From Edaphobacter flagellatus (GTDB lineage Bacteria > Acidobacteriota > Terriglobia > Terriglobales > Acidobacteriaceae), in contig NZ_CP073697.1 in the NCBI RefSeq assembly GCF_025264665.1, positions 2,976,001 through 3,040,000 on the forward strand: a stretch of DNA of 64,000 nucleotides. Reading direction: 5' to 3'. The position numbers were made by a program, and so were the translations under genes. The notes beneath the pieces were generated by a model. That model was not told where the DNA came from and ran no database searches. It was given only the letters and a program-made list of their open reading frames with translations. Positions 1 to 7,937 of this stretch are shown one piece after another (the first letter of the stretch is position 1; every line of letters starts with the position of its first letter).

Positions 1-818
1 AGCGAGTCGGCCTCAAAGGTCTCGGCGCGGAAGAGGTCCATCCCATCGGCAGCGCGAGTGCGGGCGACAACGACGAGCCGCGCGACCTGATTGGGAGTCG
101 CAACCTTTGTTCCCTCGGAAGAGACGAAATAATCCGTCTCGGTGGAAGACTGCAGGATGACCGTGTCGAAGAAGACGTCAGGATATTGGCGGAACAGCAG
201 GGAGATCTCGCGGAGGCGCTTCTGCCAGATGGCCTTGTCAACGCTGAGTTGTGGCGCTGCAGGCAGGATGTCCGTCTTCGGTGATTCGGCAGAGAAGTCG
301 GCCGAAGCATCTTCTTCCTTGGCGCGAACCTGCTGCTCAGTCTTCACCTTCATGTAGCTGTCGAGCGCCTTGGCGTAGCCGCGATTGGTGGCAAACCAGA
401 GAGTGCGCTCGATCGCCTCACGGTCGTCGGTGAGCGGCAGAGGAATGGTGGTCAGCGCGCTGGCGCGGTGGTCGCCGTGCGTGTTGTCCTGCTGCGGTGT
501 GCCGACGCGGAGCTGCACGTCGGCGATGCGGCGGTGACTCTGGTTCTCAAGCGCGATGGCTCCATACTGCGCCGTCATGCTGAACGTGTCCGCGTCCGCG
601 ACAGAGTAGCTGATGAAGTAAGGCTTCGGCTGCTTGTCGCTTCCTGTTGAGCCGAGGGATGCAACCGCGCGATTCAGCTCCGCGCTCATGGCGTCCAGCA
701 GCGCTGTATTTGCTTGCAGCTTGGGTTCGGCGGCATGCGTAGAGGCAGCAGTAACGATAGAGAGGGCAGAAACGGAGAGACTCAGGGCAAGGCCGGTTAC
801 GGCACGGGATCGCATCAT
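1..818 (-). CDS. Secreted TldD/PmbA-like protein (3' end outside window)
   Basis: The minus-strand frame is open from two adjacent ATG codons (818 and 815) to the left edge, so the C-terminus is missing. The start reads MMRSRAVTGLALSLSVSAL, a Sec-type signal peptide ending near the THAAEP stretch. The part near the window edge contains a TDYFVSSEGTKV segment that resembles the conserved NSEG region of the TldD/PmbA metalloprotease-like family (modulator of gyrase). Bacteroidota and acidobacteria carry exported versions of this family. The catalytic metal-binding segment would lie beyond the window, so activity cannot be judged. Its upstream region is shared with the divergent M48 protease gene. 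Family assignment is from one motif plus overall style; the open frame itself is certain. Confidence 0.6.
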   Translation of the reverse strand, partial: MMRSRAVTGLALSLSVSALSIVTAASTHAAEPKLQANTALLDAMSAELNRAVASLGSTGSDKQPKPYFISYSVADADTFSMTAQYGAIALENQSHRRIADVQLRVGTPQQDNTHGDHRASALTTIPLPLTDDREAIERTLWFATNRGYAKALDSYMKVKTEQQVRAKEEDASADFSAESPKTDILPAAPQLSVDKAIWQKRLREISLLFRQYPDVFFDTVILQSSTETDYFVSSEGTKVATPNQVARLVVVARTRAADGMDLFRAETFEADS

Positions 819-1025
819 TGGAGGAAGAACTCGTTTCACCTGCGGAAAATCCTGACTAAGGGCGAGTGTATCGGAAAGACGGGCGATAGTGCTTCCTATG
901 GGGAGGATGAAGGTGATTCTCCATTCTCTATGTGACGTGACGGTGGTATGCCCGTCCATAGAGACAGTTGCTGAGATGAGAGGAGTTGCCGGAGAACAGC
1001 TATTCGTGCAAACTGACACAACCCC

Positions 1026-2378
1026 ATGGACCTGAAAGGCCTTATGCGCATCCGTATCTTTGCCGTCTTGCTATTTCTGTTGACTGCTATCGTTCCTCTG
1101 CTGAAGGCGCAGGCAAGCGCTGCTCAGGGCACGCAGCAAACTCCGGCGGCGCAAGAACAAAAGACAACAACGAACGATGCGGGGGCCGCCTATTCGCTCC
1201 CACCGGAAAAGCTGGCTAAAGCGATCGCCTATTCGCGCATTCGTGTCATATTGGATTTTCTGGGCAGCGGATGGGGGATTCTCCAGCTCGTTCTTTTGCT
1301 GGCATTAGGCGCTGTGGCCCGTATGCGCGATGCCGCGGTGGGACTGAGCGCGAACCGCTGGGTGCAGGGGTTTGCATTCGCATTGCTCCTGCTGCTGACG
1401 ACTACGCTGCTTGGCCTGCCGCTTGATCTCTACGCCCATCATGCAGCGGTGGAGTATGGGCAGTCGGTACAGGGCTGGGCCAGCTGGGCGTTGGATGAGG
1501 CGAAGAGCTTCCTGCTGGTCTTCGTCTTTGGCGGCCTGCTGGTCATGCTGCTGTTCTGGGTGATTCGCAAATCGCCGAATCGCTGGTGGTTCTGGTTTTG
1601 GATTCCAGCGATGCTGATCGTGCTGCTCTCGGTCTTTATTGCGCCGGTGTTGATCGATCCTCTCTTCAACAAGTTCGAGCCGCTGGCGAAATCGAACCCG
1701 GCCCTGGTAGACCGCCTGGAGCAGGTCGTGACCCGCGGCGGTGTGCAGATTGCGCCAGAGCGGATGTACCTGATGAAGGCAAGTGAAAAGGTCACAACGC
1801 TGAATGCGTATGTTACGGGCTACGGAGCGTCAAAACGCGTCGTTGTGTGGGACAACACCATTGCCAAGGCAACCCCGGATGAGATCAGCTTCATCTTTGG
1901 ACATGAGCTAGGACATTATGTGTTGAATCACATTCCAGCGACGCTGGCATTTCTTGGCCTGCTGTTGCTGGTGGAGTTTTACCTCGGTTATCGGGGAGTA
2001 AGGTGGCTGATTGCACGGTATGGAAAGCGTTGGGGCGTCAGTTCGCAGAACGACTGGAGTGCGCTTGCTGTGCTCCTGCTCGTGCTGGCCGTGCTCTCAT
2101 TCTTTTCAGAGCCCATCATCAATGGCTACAGCCGCATGCACGAGCATGAAGCCGATGTGTATGGGCAGGAGGCGATTCACGGCATCGTCGCCGACCCGCA
2201 GGCAACGGCACAACAGGCGTTTCAATTGCTGGGCGAGATATCGCTCGTCGATCCCAACCCTAACCCGTTCGTTGAGTTCTGGACGTTCAGCCATCCCTCT
2301 GTTGCAAGTCGTGCGGCCTTTGCCGCCAGGTACAACCCATGGACGCCGGGCCAGCGTCCTAAATTTTTCAATAAGTGA
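1026..2378 (+). CDS. M48 family zinc metallopeptidase (Ste24/CAAX-protease type)
   Basis: An integral membrane zinc endopeptidase of the M48A (Ste24-like) type. The catalytic motif FGHELGHYVLNH is at about residues 290-301 and the third zinc ligand lies in HEHEADVYG near residue 372, as in the family. There is a cleavable or anchoring N-terminal hydrophobic segment, then several membrane spans before the catalytic site (LLLALGAV, FALLLLLTTTLL, VFVFGGLLVMLLFWV) and two after it. Length of about 450 is usual. The downstream ATG at 1044 (MRIRIFAV) has the better ribosome-binding site (AAAGG, 4 bases away) and may be the true start. The HIT gene begins at its stop codon, so the two are probably cotranscribed. 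Bacterial members are thought to act in membrane-protein quality control; the substrate here is unknown. Confidence 0.9.
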   Translation: MDLKGLMRIRIFAVLLFLLTAIVPLLKAQASAAQGTQQTPAAQEQKTTTNDAGAAYSLPPEKLAKAIAYSRIRVILDFLGSGWGILQLVLLLALGAVARMRDAAVGLSANRWVQGFAFALLLLLTTTLLGLPLDLYAHHAAVEYGQSVQGWASWALDEAKSFLLVFVFGGLLVMLLFWVIRKSPNRWWFWFWIPAMLIVLLSVFIAPVLIDPLFNKFEPLAKSNPALVDRLEQVVTRGGVQIAPERMYLMKASEKVTTLNAYVTGYGASKRVVVWDNTIAKATPDEISFIFGHELGHYVLNHIPATLAFLGLLLLVEFYLGYRGVRWLIARYGKRWGVSSQNDWSALAVLLLVLAVLSFFSEPIINGYSRMHEHEADVYGQEAIHGIVADPQATAQQAFQLLGEISLVDPNPNPFVEFWTFSHPSVASRAAFAARYNPWTPGQRPKFFNK

Positions 2379-2386
2379 AAGGGCTC

Positions 2387-2758
2387 ATGAAAACGAACGT
2401 CGGCTCTCAGAAACTCTCTCCCGATTGTTTATTCTGCAAGATCCTGGCTGGCGAGATACCAGCGAACCGTGTGTATGAGGACGAGTTCTGCATCGGGTTC
2501 CCGGACATCAATCCACAGGCCCCCACGCATCTGTTAGTGATCCCCAAGGAACACATCGCATCGCAGGCGAAGGCGCTGGCAGAGCACAAGCCTTTATTGG
2601 GGCACCTGATGTCGGCCGTAGCCGACCTGGCTCGCATGCAAAAGCTGGATAAGGGCTATCGCGTTGTGGTGAATACAGGCGACGAAGGCGGACAGACGGT
2701 GCAGCACCTGCATCTGCATCTGCTGGGTGGACGCCCTATGACGTGGCCTCCCGGTTAA
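2387..2758 (+). CDS. HIT-family nucleotide hydrolase (HINT/PKCI type)
   Basis: A small cytoplasmic histidine-triad protein. The signature HLHLHLLGG lies near residue 106; the middle histidine is the nucleophile that attacks the alpha phosphate of purine nucleoside phosphoramidates in this family. An N-terminal CLFC pair (residues 14-17) matches the zinc-binding cysteines of PKCI/HINT branches, and the core HLLVIPKEHI strand is conserved. Start chosen at ATG 2387 because AAAGGG sits just upstream; an in-frame GTG at 2375 overlaps the protease stop codon and would add four residues. Translational coupling to the M48 gene is likely. A paired hairpin follows before the convergent gene. Confidence 0.93.
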   Translation: MKTNVGSQKLSPDCLFCKILAGEIPANRVYEDEFCIGFPDINPQAPTHLLVIPKEHIASQAKALAEHKPLLGHLMSAVADLARMQKLDKGYRVVVNTGDEGGQTVQHLHLHLLGGRPMTWPPG

Positions 2759-2766
2759 AGACGAAA

Positions 2767-2790
2767 GCTGGCGGATCGAAGCCCGCCAGC
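2767..2790. terminator. Hairpin between convergent genes
   Basis: An eight-base-pair stem (GCTGGCGG at 2767-2774 with CCGCCAGC at 2783-2790) with an 8-nt loop lies between the HIT gene and the convergent receiver-like gene. There is no clear T tract on either side, so it may be an intrinsic terminator of weak form or an mRNA-end stabilising stem. Confidence 0.5.
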
Positions 2791-2812
2791 CGTCGTGTGT
2801 CTTCCAGATGAA

Positions 2813-3868
2813 TTACTGGTTGTAGTTGTTGCTGTCTTCCTCATCCGAGGCGCTGTAGCGGCGCAGAAGATTCGGCAGGTTCTGCGAGAAGGCTGCACGC
2901 GGCATAACCGTATCGCAGCCAGCCTCGGTGGCCTTGGCCTTCAGGTCTCCCTGCAGATGCGAGAGGAAGCCGATGATCGAGGTGCCACGCTTCAACTTCG
3001 ACTTCAGCTTCGGAATCAGTGTCAGCGGCTTGGCGCTCGCGTTGTTCAGATCGAAGACGATAAGTGATGGGCGATCATCTTCTGCGGTAAGTTGCGAGAT
3101 GACGTCCTTATCGTTCTTGACGAACGCGACCTTGACGCCGAGCTTGCGTGAGGTCTCCTGAATCTTCGCTAGGAAGAAGAGATCTTCAATAAAGAAGAAG
3201 ATCTTGGTCGGTGCATCCTCCGGGATCGGGATAGCACGTCCTTGCGAGTAATCGATCGGCTGCGAGTCGCTGACGTGGAAGTTGCGGCCATGACCATTGC
3301 GGCGGTTTCCATTGTTGCCTGTATCGATGGTCGAAGGCGGTGCGTCGGCAAAATTGCCGTTCACCTCGCGGTAGCTGTGGTCCATCGGGCCGACAAAGTT
3401 GCGCGGGCCACGCTGCTGCTTGCCACCGCCGCCCTTCCTCTTGTAGGAATTATTGCCGGGCTGATGCGTCTGCTGATAAGCGCCGGTGGAGTTGAAGTCG
3501 GCAGCGTTGCCTGGGTTCTGCCCCCCCCCGTTGCGTTGCCGGTCGCGGAACTTCTTTTTCCAGCGCTTGCCGCCGCTACCCTGCTGATTTCCCTGATAAG
3601 GCTGCTGGCCCTGTTGCTGAAAGCCCTGCTGGGGTTGTCCGGCTGCCTGCATCGTAGGAACCGATGCGCCCTGATCGCCAGCCGCCTGCTGCTGCGGCGC
3701 GCCCGTGTCCTTGTTCTTCCGCTTACGACGCCTGCGGCGACTGCTTTTCGACTGACCCATACCATGGGGAATGGATCCCCCGGCATACTGCGACTCCCCA
3801 TCCTGAACGGGGGCCGCGGAAGAACCCTGGTACGAATCAACCTCGGGCATATTCTGTTCTGAAGTCAT
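2813..3868 (-). CDS. Receiver-like domain protein with long basic, disordered N-terminus
   Basis: The 351-residue product has two distinct parts. Residues 1 to about 210 are low complexity, rich in Gln, Gly, Asn, Arg and Lys, with a run of basic residues near position 40 (KSSRRRRRKRKNK) and several QQGQQPYQG-like stretches; this looks disordered and nucleic-acid binding. Residues 217-330 fold like a response-regulator receiver: a hydrophobic first strand (TKIFFFIEDLFFLAKI), a VAFV strand, SLIVFDLNN where the phospho-acceptor Asp would sit, and a GFLSH strand with a conserved-type Ser. The acidic pair normally after strand 1 is reduced to a single ED. Start supported by AGGAAG 7 bases upstream. 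The role is unknown; a scaffold or RNA-associated regulator is an inference. Confidence 0.7.
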   Translation of the reverse strand: MTSEQNMPEVDSYQGSSAAPVQDGESQYAGGSIPHGMGQSKSSRRRRRKRKNKDTGAPQQQAAGDQGASVPTMQAAGQPQQGFQQQGQQPYQGNQQGSGGKRWKKKFRDRQRNGGGQNPGNAADFNSTGAYQQTHQPGNNSYKRKGGGGKQQRGPRNFVGPMDHSYREVNGNFADAPPSTIDTGNNGNRRNGHGRNFHVSDSQPIDYSQGRAIPIPEDAPTKIFFFIEDLFFLAKIQETSRKLGVKVAFVKNDKDVISQLTAEDDRPSLIVFDLNNASAKPLTLIPKLKSKLKRGTSIIGFLSHLQGDLKAKATEAGCDTVMPRAAFSQNLPNLLRRYSASDEEDSNNYNQ

Positions 3869-4690
3869 GCTTCCACTTCCTGTTGCGTCTAACGCAATTA
3901 GCGATTCACTCCCACGACGACAGGCTTCGGCGTGCTCGCCTTGGTGGCGAAGCTCGGACCAAACCCGTGGTGCGTCGGAGGAAACAATCTCAAGTTGTAC
4001 TCAAAACGGACGTCTAATAAATGCTTTGTTGCTGCCGGCTAGTCAAAATCTGCCAGCTCAGGCAGCCGCGGATGGCCTCAATCCGGCCAATCCCTTCACC
4101 CTTCACGTTGAACATCCATCGGCAGCGTTGGCTGCGTCACTCGTATGTCCCCACGTATGCCACCAACCTGCGGAAACCCACTATGCATCACGAAACCACT
4201 CAAGATGGGTACCACCGCCGGTTAGATCAAGGCCAGAGACAGGGTACGCGCAAGCGGTCAGCTTTGCAAGTCCTTCTTCTAACGACCCTGTTTCTTAACA
4301 TATCAGATCGTTGCCGATCACCCGTTCCTGAAACAGAAAGAACCTGGCAGAGAGCGAAGAGCAGCCGCATCCCCTTGTGTGGGAGCGGCTGTTTCAGCAA
4401 TGGCCATCACTGGCCTCCCAAAAACGGATCCTCTTTGCAGAGAACCAGGCCCACCGCAGCGGAGCTGTACCATCATGGGTACGCTCTCTTCATACGGGAA
4501 CCCACGCTACAGCCTCAACATAGGACAACCCAATGCCCAGGCTGGAAGCGATACTTGATAAGAAGCAATTGGGATACCAATCAGGCCCTCTGAAAATAGG
4601 GGCACTTACAGACGTTTTAGGCGCCGCGACGTCCAAAAACCGGAGTCCGCACAGGATCGGCTCCATATTTTGGGATACGTGAATTCACGC
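3869..4690. other. Gene-free stretch
   Basis: About 800 bases with no credible coding frame. The open frames here (for example 4021-4593 on plus) have no ribosome-binding site, are full of Trp, His, Arg and Pro in a pattern typical of chance frames, and match no family I know. I looked for RNase P, tmRNA and SRP signature segments and saw none. Small hairpins exist, such as GTACC/GGTAC around 4470-4485. It may hold regulatory sequence for the minus-strand gene ending at 3868 or decayed coding sequence. Confidence 0.5.
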
Positions 4691-4699
4691 TGGTTTTGT

Positions 4700-4728
4700 T
4701 TGACCCGCACCAGTCAGAACCCTATAAT
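4700..4728 (+). promoter_or_regulatory. Near-consensus sigma-70 promoter
   Basis: TTGACC (4700-4705) and a perfect TATAAT (4723-4728) are separated by exactly 17 bases. Transcription would start near 4735 and give a leader of about 180 nt ahead of the Skp/OmpH-like gene. This is the best housekeeping promoter seen in the window. Confidence 0.85.
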
Positions 4729-4734
4729 CGGGGT

Positions 4735-4914
4735 GTTCTGGCAGCCCTCTCGCTCCCTGCCGGCCTCAAGGCCGGACGGTCGCGGCATAGGTGGTTCTCT
4801 CCTGGTTGAGGGAATCATCGAGCGGATGCAGGGCCATTGGCTCGGAAGGTCGCGATTCTGCACCTACGACCGGATGATTTCTTGAACGATCCCCGAAGGA
4901 GTACCAAACACCGC
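4735..4914 (+). promoter_or_regulatory. Long foldable 5' leader (candidate structured RNA)
   Basis: Between the promoter and the start codon at 4915 the RNA can form several helices. One is CCGGCC-TCAA-GGCCGG at 4760-4775. Another is a two-part outer helix, TAGGTG (4788-4793) with CACCTA (4861-4866), continuing after a 5-nt bulge as GGTCG (4778-4782) with CGACC (4867-4871). Inside it lies an 8-bp hairpin at 4794-4815 and a possible GAGC/GCTC stem at 4820-4843. The arrangement resembles a multi-branched regulatory or small RNA rather than random leader. It matches no riboswitch, 6S or SRP RNA that I recognise. Pairings were found by eye; no covariation evidence is available. Confidence 0.4.
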
Positions 4915-5613
4915 ATGAATCGCACCCTTGTTCTTGTCTCCGCCCTCGGCGCGGGACTGTCGACTGCCGCTGCGATGGCGCAGACGGCAACCCCTGCTCC
5001 CGCAGCTCCAGCTGCAACGTCCGCAGCCAACACACCCCCGCCACCACCGCAGGCTGTCCCGGCCAAGATCGCCCTGATCTCCTTTGAGCAAGGTGTCTTT
5101 GCGACCAACGAAGGACAGAAGGCCGTTCAGGACGTTCAGAAGAAGTGGGAACCCAAGAGGGCGCAGATCGAGTCCCTCGGCCAGGAAGTCGATTCGCTCA
5201 AGAAGCAGCTTCAGAGCGCACCCGCCACCATGAGCGATGACGAGCGTGCCACCCGCCTGAAGAACATCGACACCAAGGAAAAGCAGCTGAACCGCGATGC
5301 AGAAGACGCGAACAACGCCTACCAGGCCGATGTTCAGGAAGCCTATGCACGGGTTGCCCGCAAGTTCTCGGCTACGGTGCAGAAGTATGTTGCCGACAAT
5401 GGCTACACCCTGCTGCTCGACGTCAGCAACCAGCAGAACAGCAATGTGATGTGGGCCAGCCAGAATCCGAACACGGATATCACCCTGGCTGTGGTGAATG
5501 CCTACAACGCCTCCTCGGGTGTTGCGGCTCCTGCTCCGTCGGCTCCTTCGGCTGGCGCTCCCGGTGCCCGTCCTCGCTCGACGACGCCTGCGCGGACCAC
5601 TCCCAAGCAGTAA
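4915..5613 (+). CDS. OmpH/Skp-family periplasmic chaperone
   Basis: The 232-residue product starts with a clear signal peptide (MNRTLVLVSALGAG... cleaved near AMAQT), then a Pro/Ala linker. The Skp core begins with KIALISFEQGVFATNEGQ, goes through a long charged coiled coil (about residues 75-150, the tentacle arms), and returns to the body with YTLLLDVSNQ. A low-complexity Ala/Pro/Ser tail ends the protein. Skp proteins hold unfolded outer-membrane proteins in the periplasm. Start chosen at ATG 4915, where the signal peptide begins, rather than an upstream in-frame ATG at 4837; AAGGAG lies 13 bases upstream. It is monocistronic, with its own strong promoter and a hairpin downstream. Confidence 0.88.
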   Translation: MNRTLVLVSALGAGLSTAAAMAQTATPAPAAPAATSAANTPPPPPQAVPAKIALISFEQGVFATNEGQKAVQDVQKKWEPKRAQIESLGQEVDSLKKQLQSAPATMSDDERATRLKNIDTKEKQLNRDAEDANNAYQADVQEAYARVARKFSATVQKYVADNGYTLLLDVSNQQNSNVMWASQNPNTDITLAVVNAYNASSGVAAPAPSAPSAGAPGARPRSTTPARTTPKQ

Positions 5614-5629
5614 CTGATTTTGCAGTACA

Positions 5630-5660
5630 ACCGGCGATCTTCTTCAAGAAGATCGCCGGT
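5630..5660 (+). terminator. 15-bp perfect hairpin after the Skp gene
   Basis: ACCGGCGATCTTCTT (5630-5644) is repeated as its exact reverse complement at 5646-5660. The T tract behind it is weak (TACTCATTTA), but the stem strength and position 17 bases past the stop make a terminator likely. Confidence 0.7.
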
Positions 5661-5959
5661 TACTCATTTAAGTGCGGATTAGAGCCGTTCTGTGGAAAAA
5701 CCTGTGAATCGCTGGGCGACTTCGTTCTGTAAATACAACTTTGGGCTATTTTTGCTCGGAAACCGCCATAGAGTGGCCACAGCGCAAATCAATGAAAACA
5801 TGGAATTTGCAGAGACCATCCGCGGAAATTCTTAATTTGTTGATGCAAAACCGACCAAAGAGCGCGATTTCAGGGGTTTCCACAGATGAAAGTTACACTG
5901 CTGTTACGGCGTCCCTGAGAAACGAATAGAAAATCAGGCCAATTACCCGCAAGGGCGAC
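5661..5959. other. Intergenic, AT-richer spacer before lepA end
   Basis: No gene seen. It contains two DnaA-box-like nonamers: TGTGGAAAA at 5691-5699 (reverse complement of TTTTCCACA) and GTTTCCACA at 5876-5884. Two isolated boxes without a dnaA/dnaN context do not make an origin. Confidence 0.4.
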
Positions 5960-7762
5960 TTACTCTTCGCCCACCTTCAGCACCGCCAGGAAGGCTTCCT
6001 GCGGAATGTCGACCTTGCCGATGCGCTTCATCCGTTTCTTGCCTTCCTTCTGCTTTTCAAGAAGCTTGCGCTTACGGCTGATGTCGCCGCCATAGCACTT
6101 CGCGATCACGTTTTTGCGAATGGCCGTGACCGTAGATCGAGCGATGATCTTCGACCCGATCGCCGCCTGGATTGCGACCTCAAACATCTGGCGCGGAATG
6201 AGTTCACGCATCTTTTCGACCAGTGCTTTGCCGCGGTCATAGGCAAAGTCGCGGTGCACGATGATCGAGAGCGCGTCGACCGGCTCGCCCGAGACCAGAA
6301 TGTCCATCTTCACCATTGGCGAGATCCACGTCCCGGCCAGATGGTAATCCAGCGAGGCGTAGCCACGCGAGACGGACTTCAGGCGATCGTAGAAGTCGAG
6401 CACGATCTCATTGAGCGGCAGCTCGTAGGTGATCATGACGCGCGTCTCAGAGACGTATTCGATATTCTTCTGGCGGCCGCGCTTGTCTTCGACCAGCTTC
6501 AGAATGCCGCCGAGGTACTCCTCGTTGGTCAGGATCTTGGCTTCGATAACCGGCTCTTCCACCTGCTCGATTTCACTTGGGTCAGGCCAGCGCGAGGGGT
6601 TGTCGACCGTAACGACCTTACCGTCCGTGAGCGTGATCTTGTACTGCACACCCGGAGCAGTCGTGATCAGGTCGAGGTTGTACTCGCGCTCCAGGCGCTC
6701 CTGGATGATCTCAAGGTGCAGCAGGCCGAGGAAGCCGCAGCGAAAGCCGAAGCCGAGAGCGACCGAGGATTCCGGCTCGAAGTTGAACGACGAGTCGTTG
6801 AGCCGCAGCTTCTCCAGCGCGTCGCGCAGCAGGCCGTGCTCGTGCGAATCAACCGTATAAAGACCCGCAAAGACCATGCTCTTGATATCTTCGAAGCCCG
6901 GCAGAGGCTCCGCGCAGGGCCGCTCGACATCGGTAATGGTGTCGCCCACCTTGGTATCGGCGACGTTCTTGATGGTGGCGACGAAGAAGCCGACTTCTCC
7001 GGCGGAGAGCTCATCGATTTCGACAGGCTTCGGCGTCATCACGCCCATGCTCTCGATATCGAAGACCTTGCCGTTCGACATCAGCCTGATCTTCTGTCCC
7101 TTGCGCATGCGTCCATTGATCACACGAGCCAGCACGATTACGCCGCGGTAGGGATCGAACCAGCTATCGAAGATCAACGCCTGCAAAGGAGCATCGGCAT
7201 CGCCCTTCGGTGGAGGCAGTAGATGCACGACCGCTTCGAGAATCTCGTCGACGTTCTTGCCTGTCTTCGCAGAGACGGGAATCGCATCGTCGGCAGGCAG
7301 GCCGACAGACTTCTCGATCATCTCCTTCGTGCGCGGAATATCGGCGCTTGGCAGGTCGATCTTATTGATGACGGGGATGATCTCAAGCCCATTCGAAATG
7401 GCGAGATAGGCATTGGCAAGCGTCTGCGCCTCAACACCCTGGGAGGCATCGACGACCAGCAGCGCGCCCTCGCACGAAGCCAGCGAGCGCGAGACCTCAT
7501 AGCTGAAGTCCACATGACCGGGCGTGTCGATCAGGTTGAGCTGATAGGTCTCACCGTCGCGCGACTTATACATCATGCGTACCGTGTGGGCCTTGATCGT
7601 GATGCCGCGTTCGCGCTCCAGATCCATCGCGTCGAGCACCTGCGCCTGCATCTCGCGCGAGGTCAAGCTACCGGTCAGCTCAAGCAAACGGTCCGACAGG
7701 GTGGACTTGCCGTGGTCAATGTGCGCGATGATCGCGAAGTTGCGAATGTGACTGGGATTCAT
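5960..7762 (-). CDS. lepA: Elongation factor 4 (LepA), ribosome back-translocating GTPase
   Basis: Full-length at 600 residues. The GTPase motifs are all visible: G1 AHIDHGKST near residue 13, the switch region [15 protein letters not shown]3 [12 protein letters not shown] and G4 NKIDLP. The LepA-specific C-terminal part is present ([15 protein letters not shown], then the basic [23 protein letters not shown] end). EF4 binds ribosomes at the inner membrane and affects translation elongation and initiation under ionic stress. The gene stands alone, with a divergent lytic transglycosylase gene 175 bases upstream. Identification is secure. Confidence 0.98.
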   Translation of the reverse strand: MNPSHIRNFAIIAHIDHGKSTLSDRLLELTGSLTSREMQAQVLDAMDLERERGITIKAHTVRMMYKSRDGETYQLNLIDTPGHVDFSYEVSRSLASCEGALLVVDASQGVEAQTLANAYLAISNGLEIIPVINKIDLPSADIPRTKEMIEKSVGLPADDAIPVSAKTGKNVDEILEAVVHLLPPPKGDADAPLQALIFDSWFDPYRGVIVLARVINGRMRKGQKIRLMSNGKVFDIESMGVMTPKPVEIDELSAGEVGFFVATIKNVADTKVGDTITDVERPCAEPLPGFEDIKSMVFAGLYTVDSHEHGLLRDALEKLRLNDSSFNFEPESSVALGFGFRCGFLGLLHLEIIQERLEREYNLDLITTAPGVQYKITLTDGKVVTVDNPSRWPDPSEIEQVEEPVIEAKILTNEEYLGGILKLVEDKRGRQKNIEYVSETRVMITYELPLNEIVLDFYDRLKSVSRGYASLDYHLAGTWISPMVKMDILVSGEPVDALSIIVHRDFAYDRGKALVEKMRELIPRQMFEVAIQAAIGSKIIARSTVTAIRKNVIAKCYGGDISRKRKLLEKQKEGKKRMKRIGKVDIPQEAFLAVLKVGEE

Positions 7763-7937
7763 ACGGTGTGACGGGATGCCTCAATCTTCAATGATAACAG
7801 CGCATCGAGCACTTCTAACGTTAGGGATAGCGATGGCTAGTCCGCCGAATAAGAATTTTTGCGCCGACCGGCGGGAGGCCCCGGCGAAGTCGGTATACGC
7901 GCCACGCAGTAGCTACGTCATACAATGAGCAGGAACA

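Noticed and set aside
4735-4880. SRP RNA or 6S RNA
   Set aside because: A GGAA occurs in a loop-like place but the flanking SRP signature and the 6S bubble are absent.
5661-5959. Possible replication origin
   Set aside because: Only two degenerate DnaA boxes, no dnaA, dnaN or gidA nearby, and no AT-rich unwinding tract.
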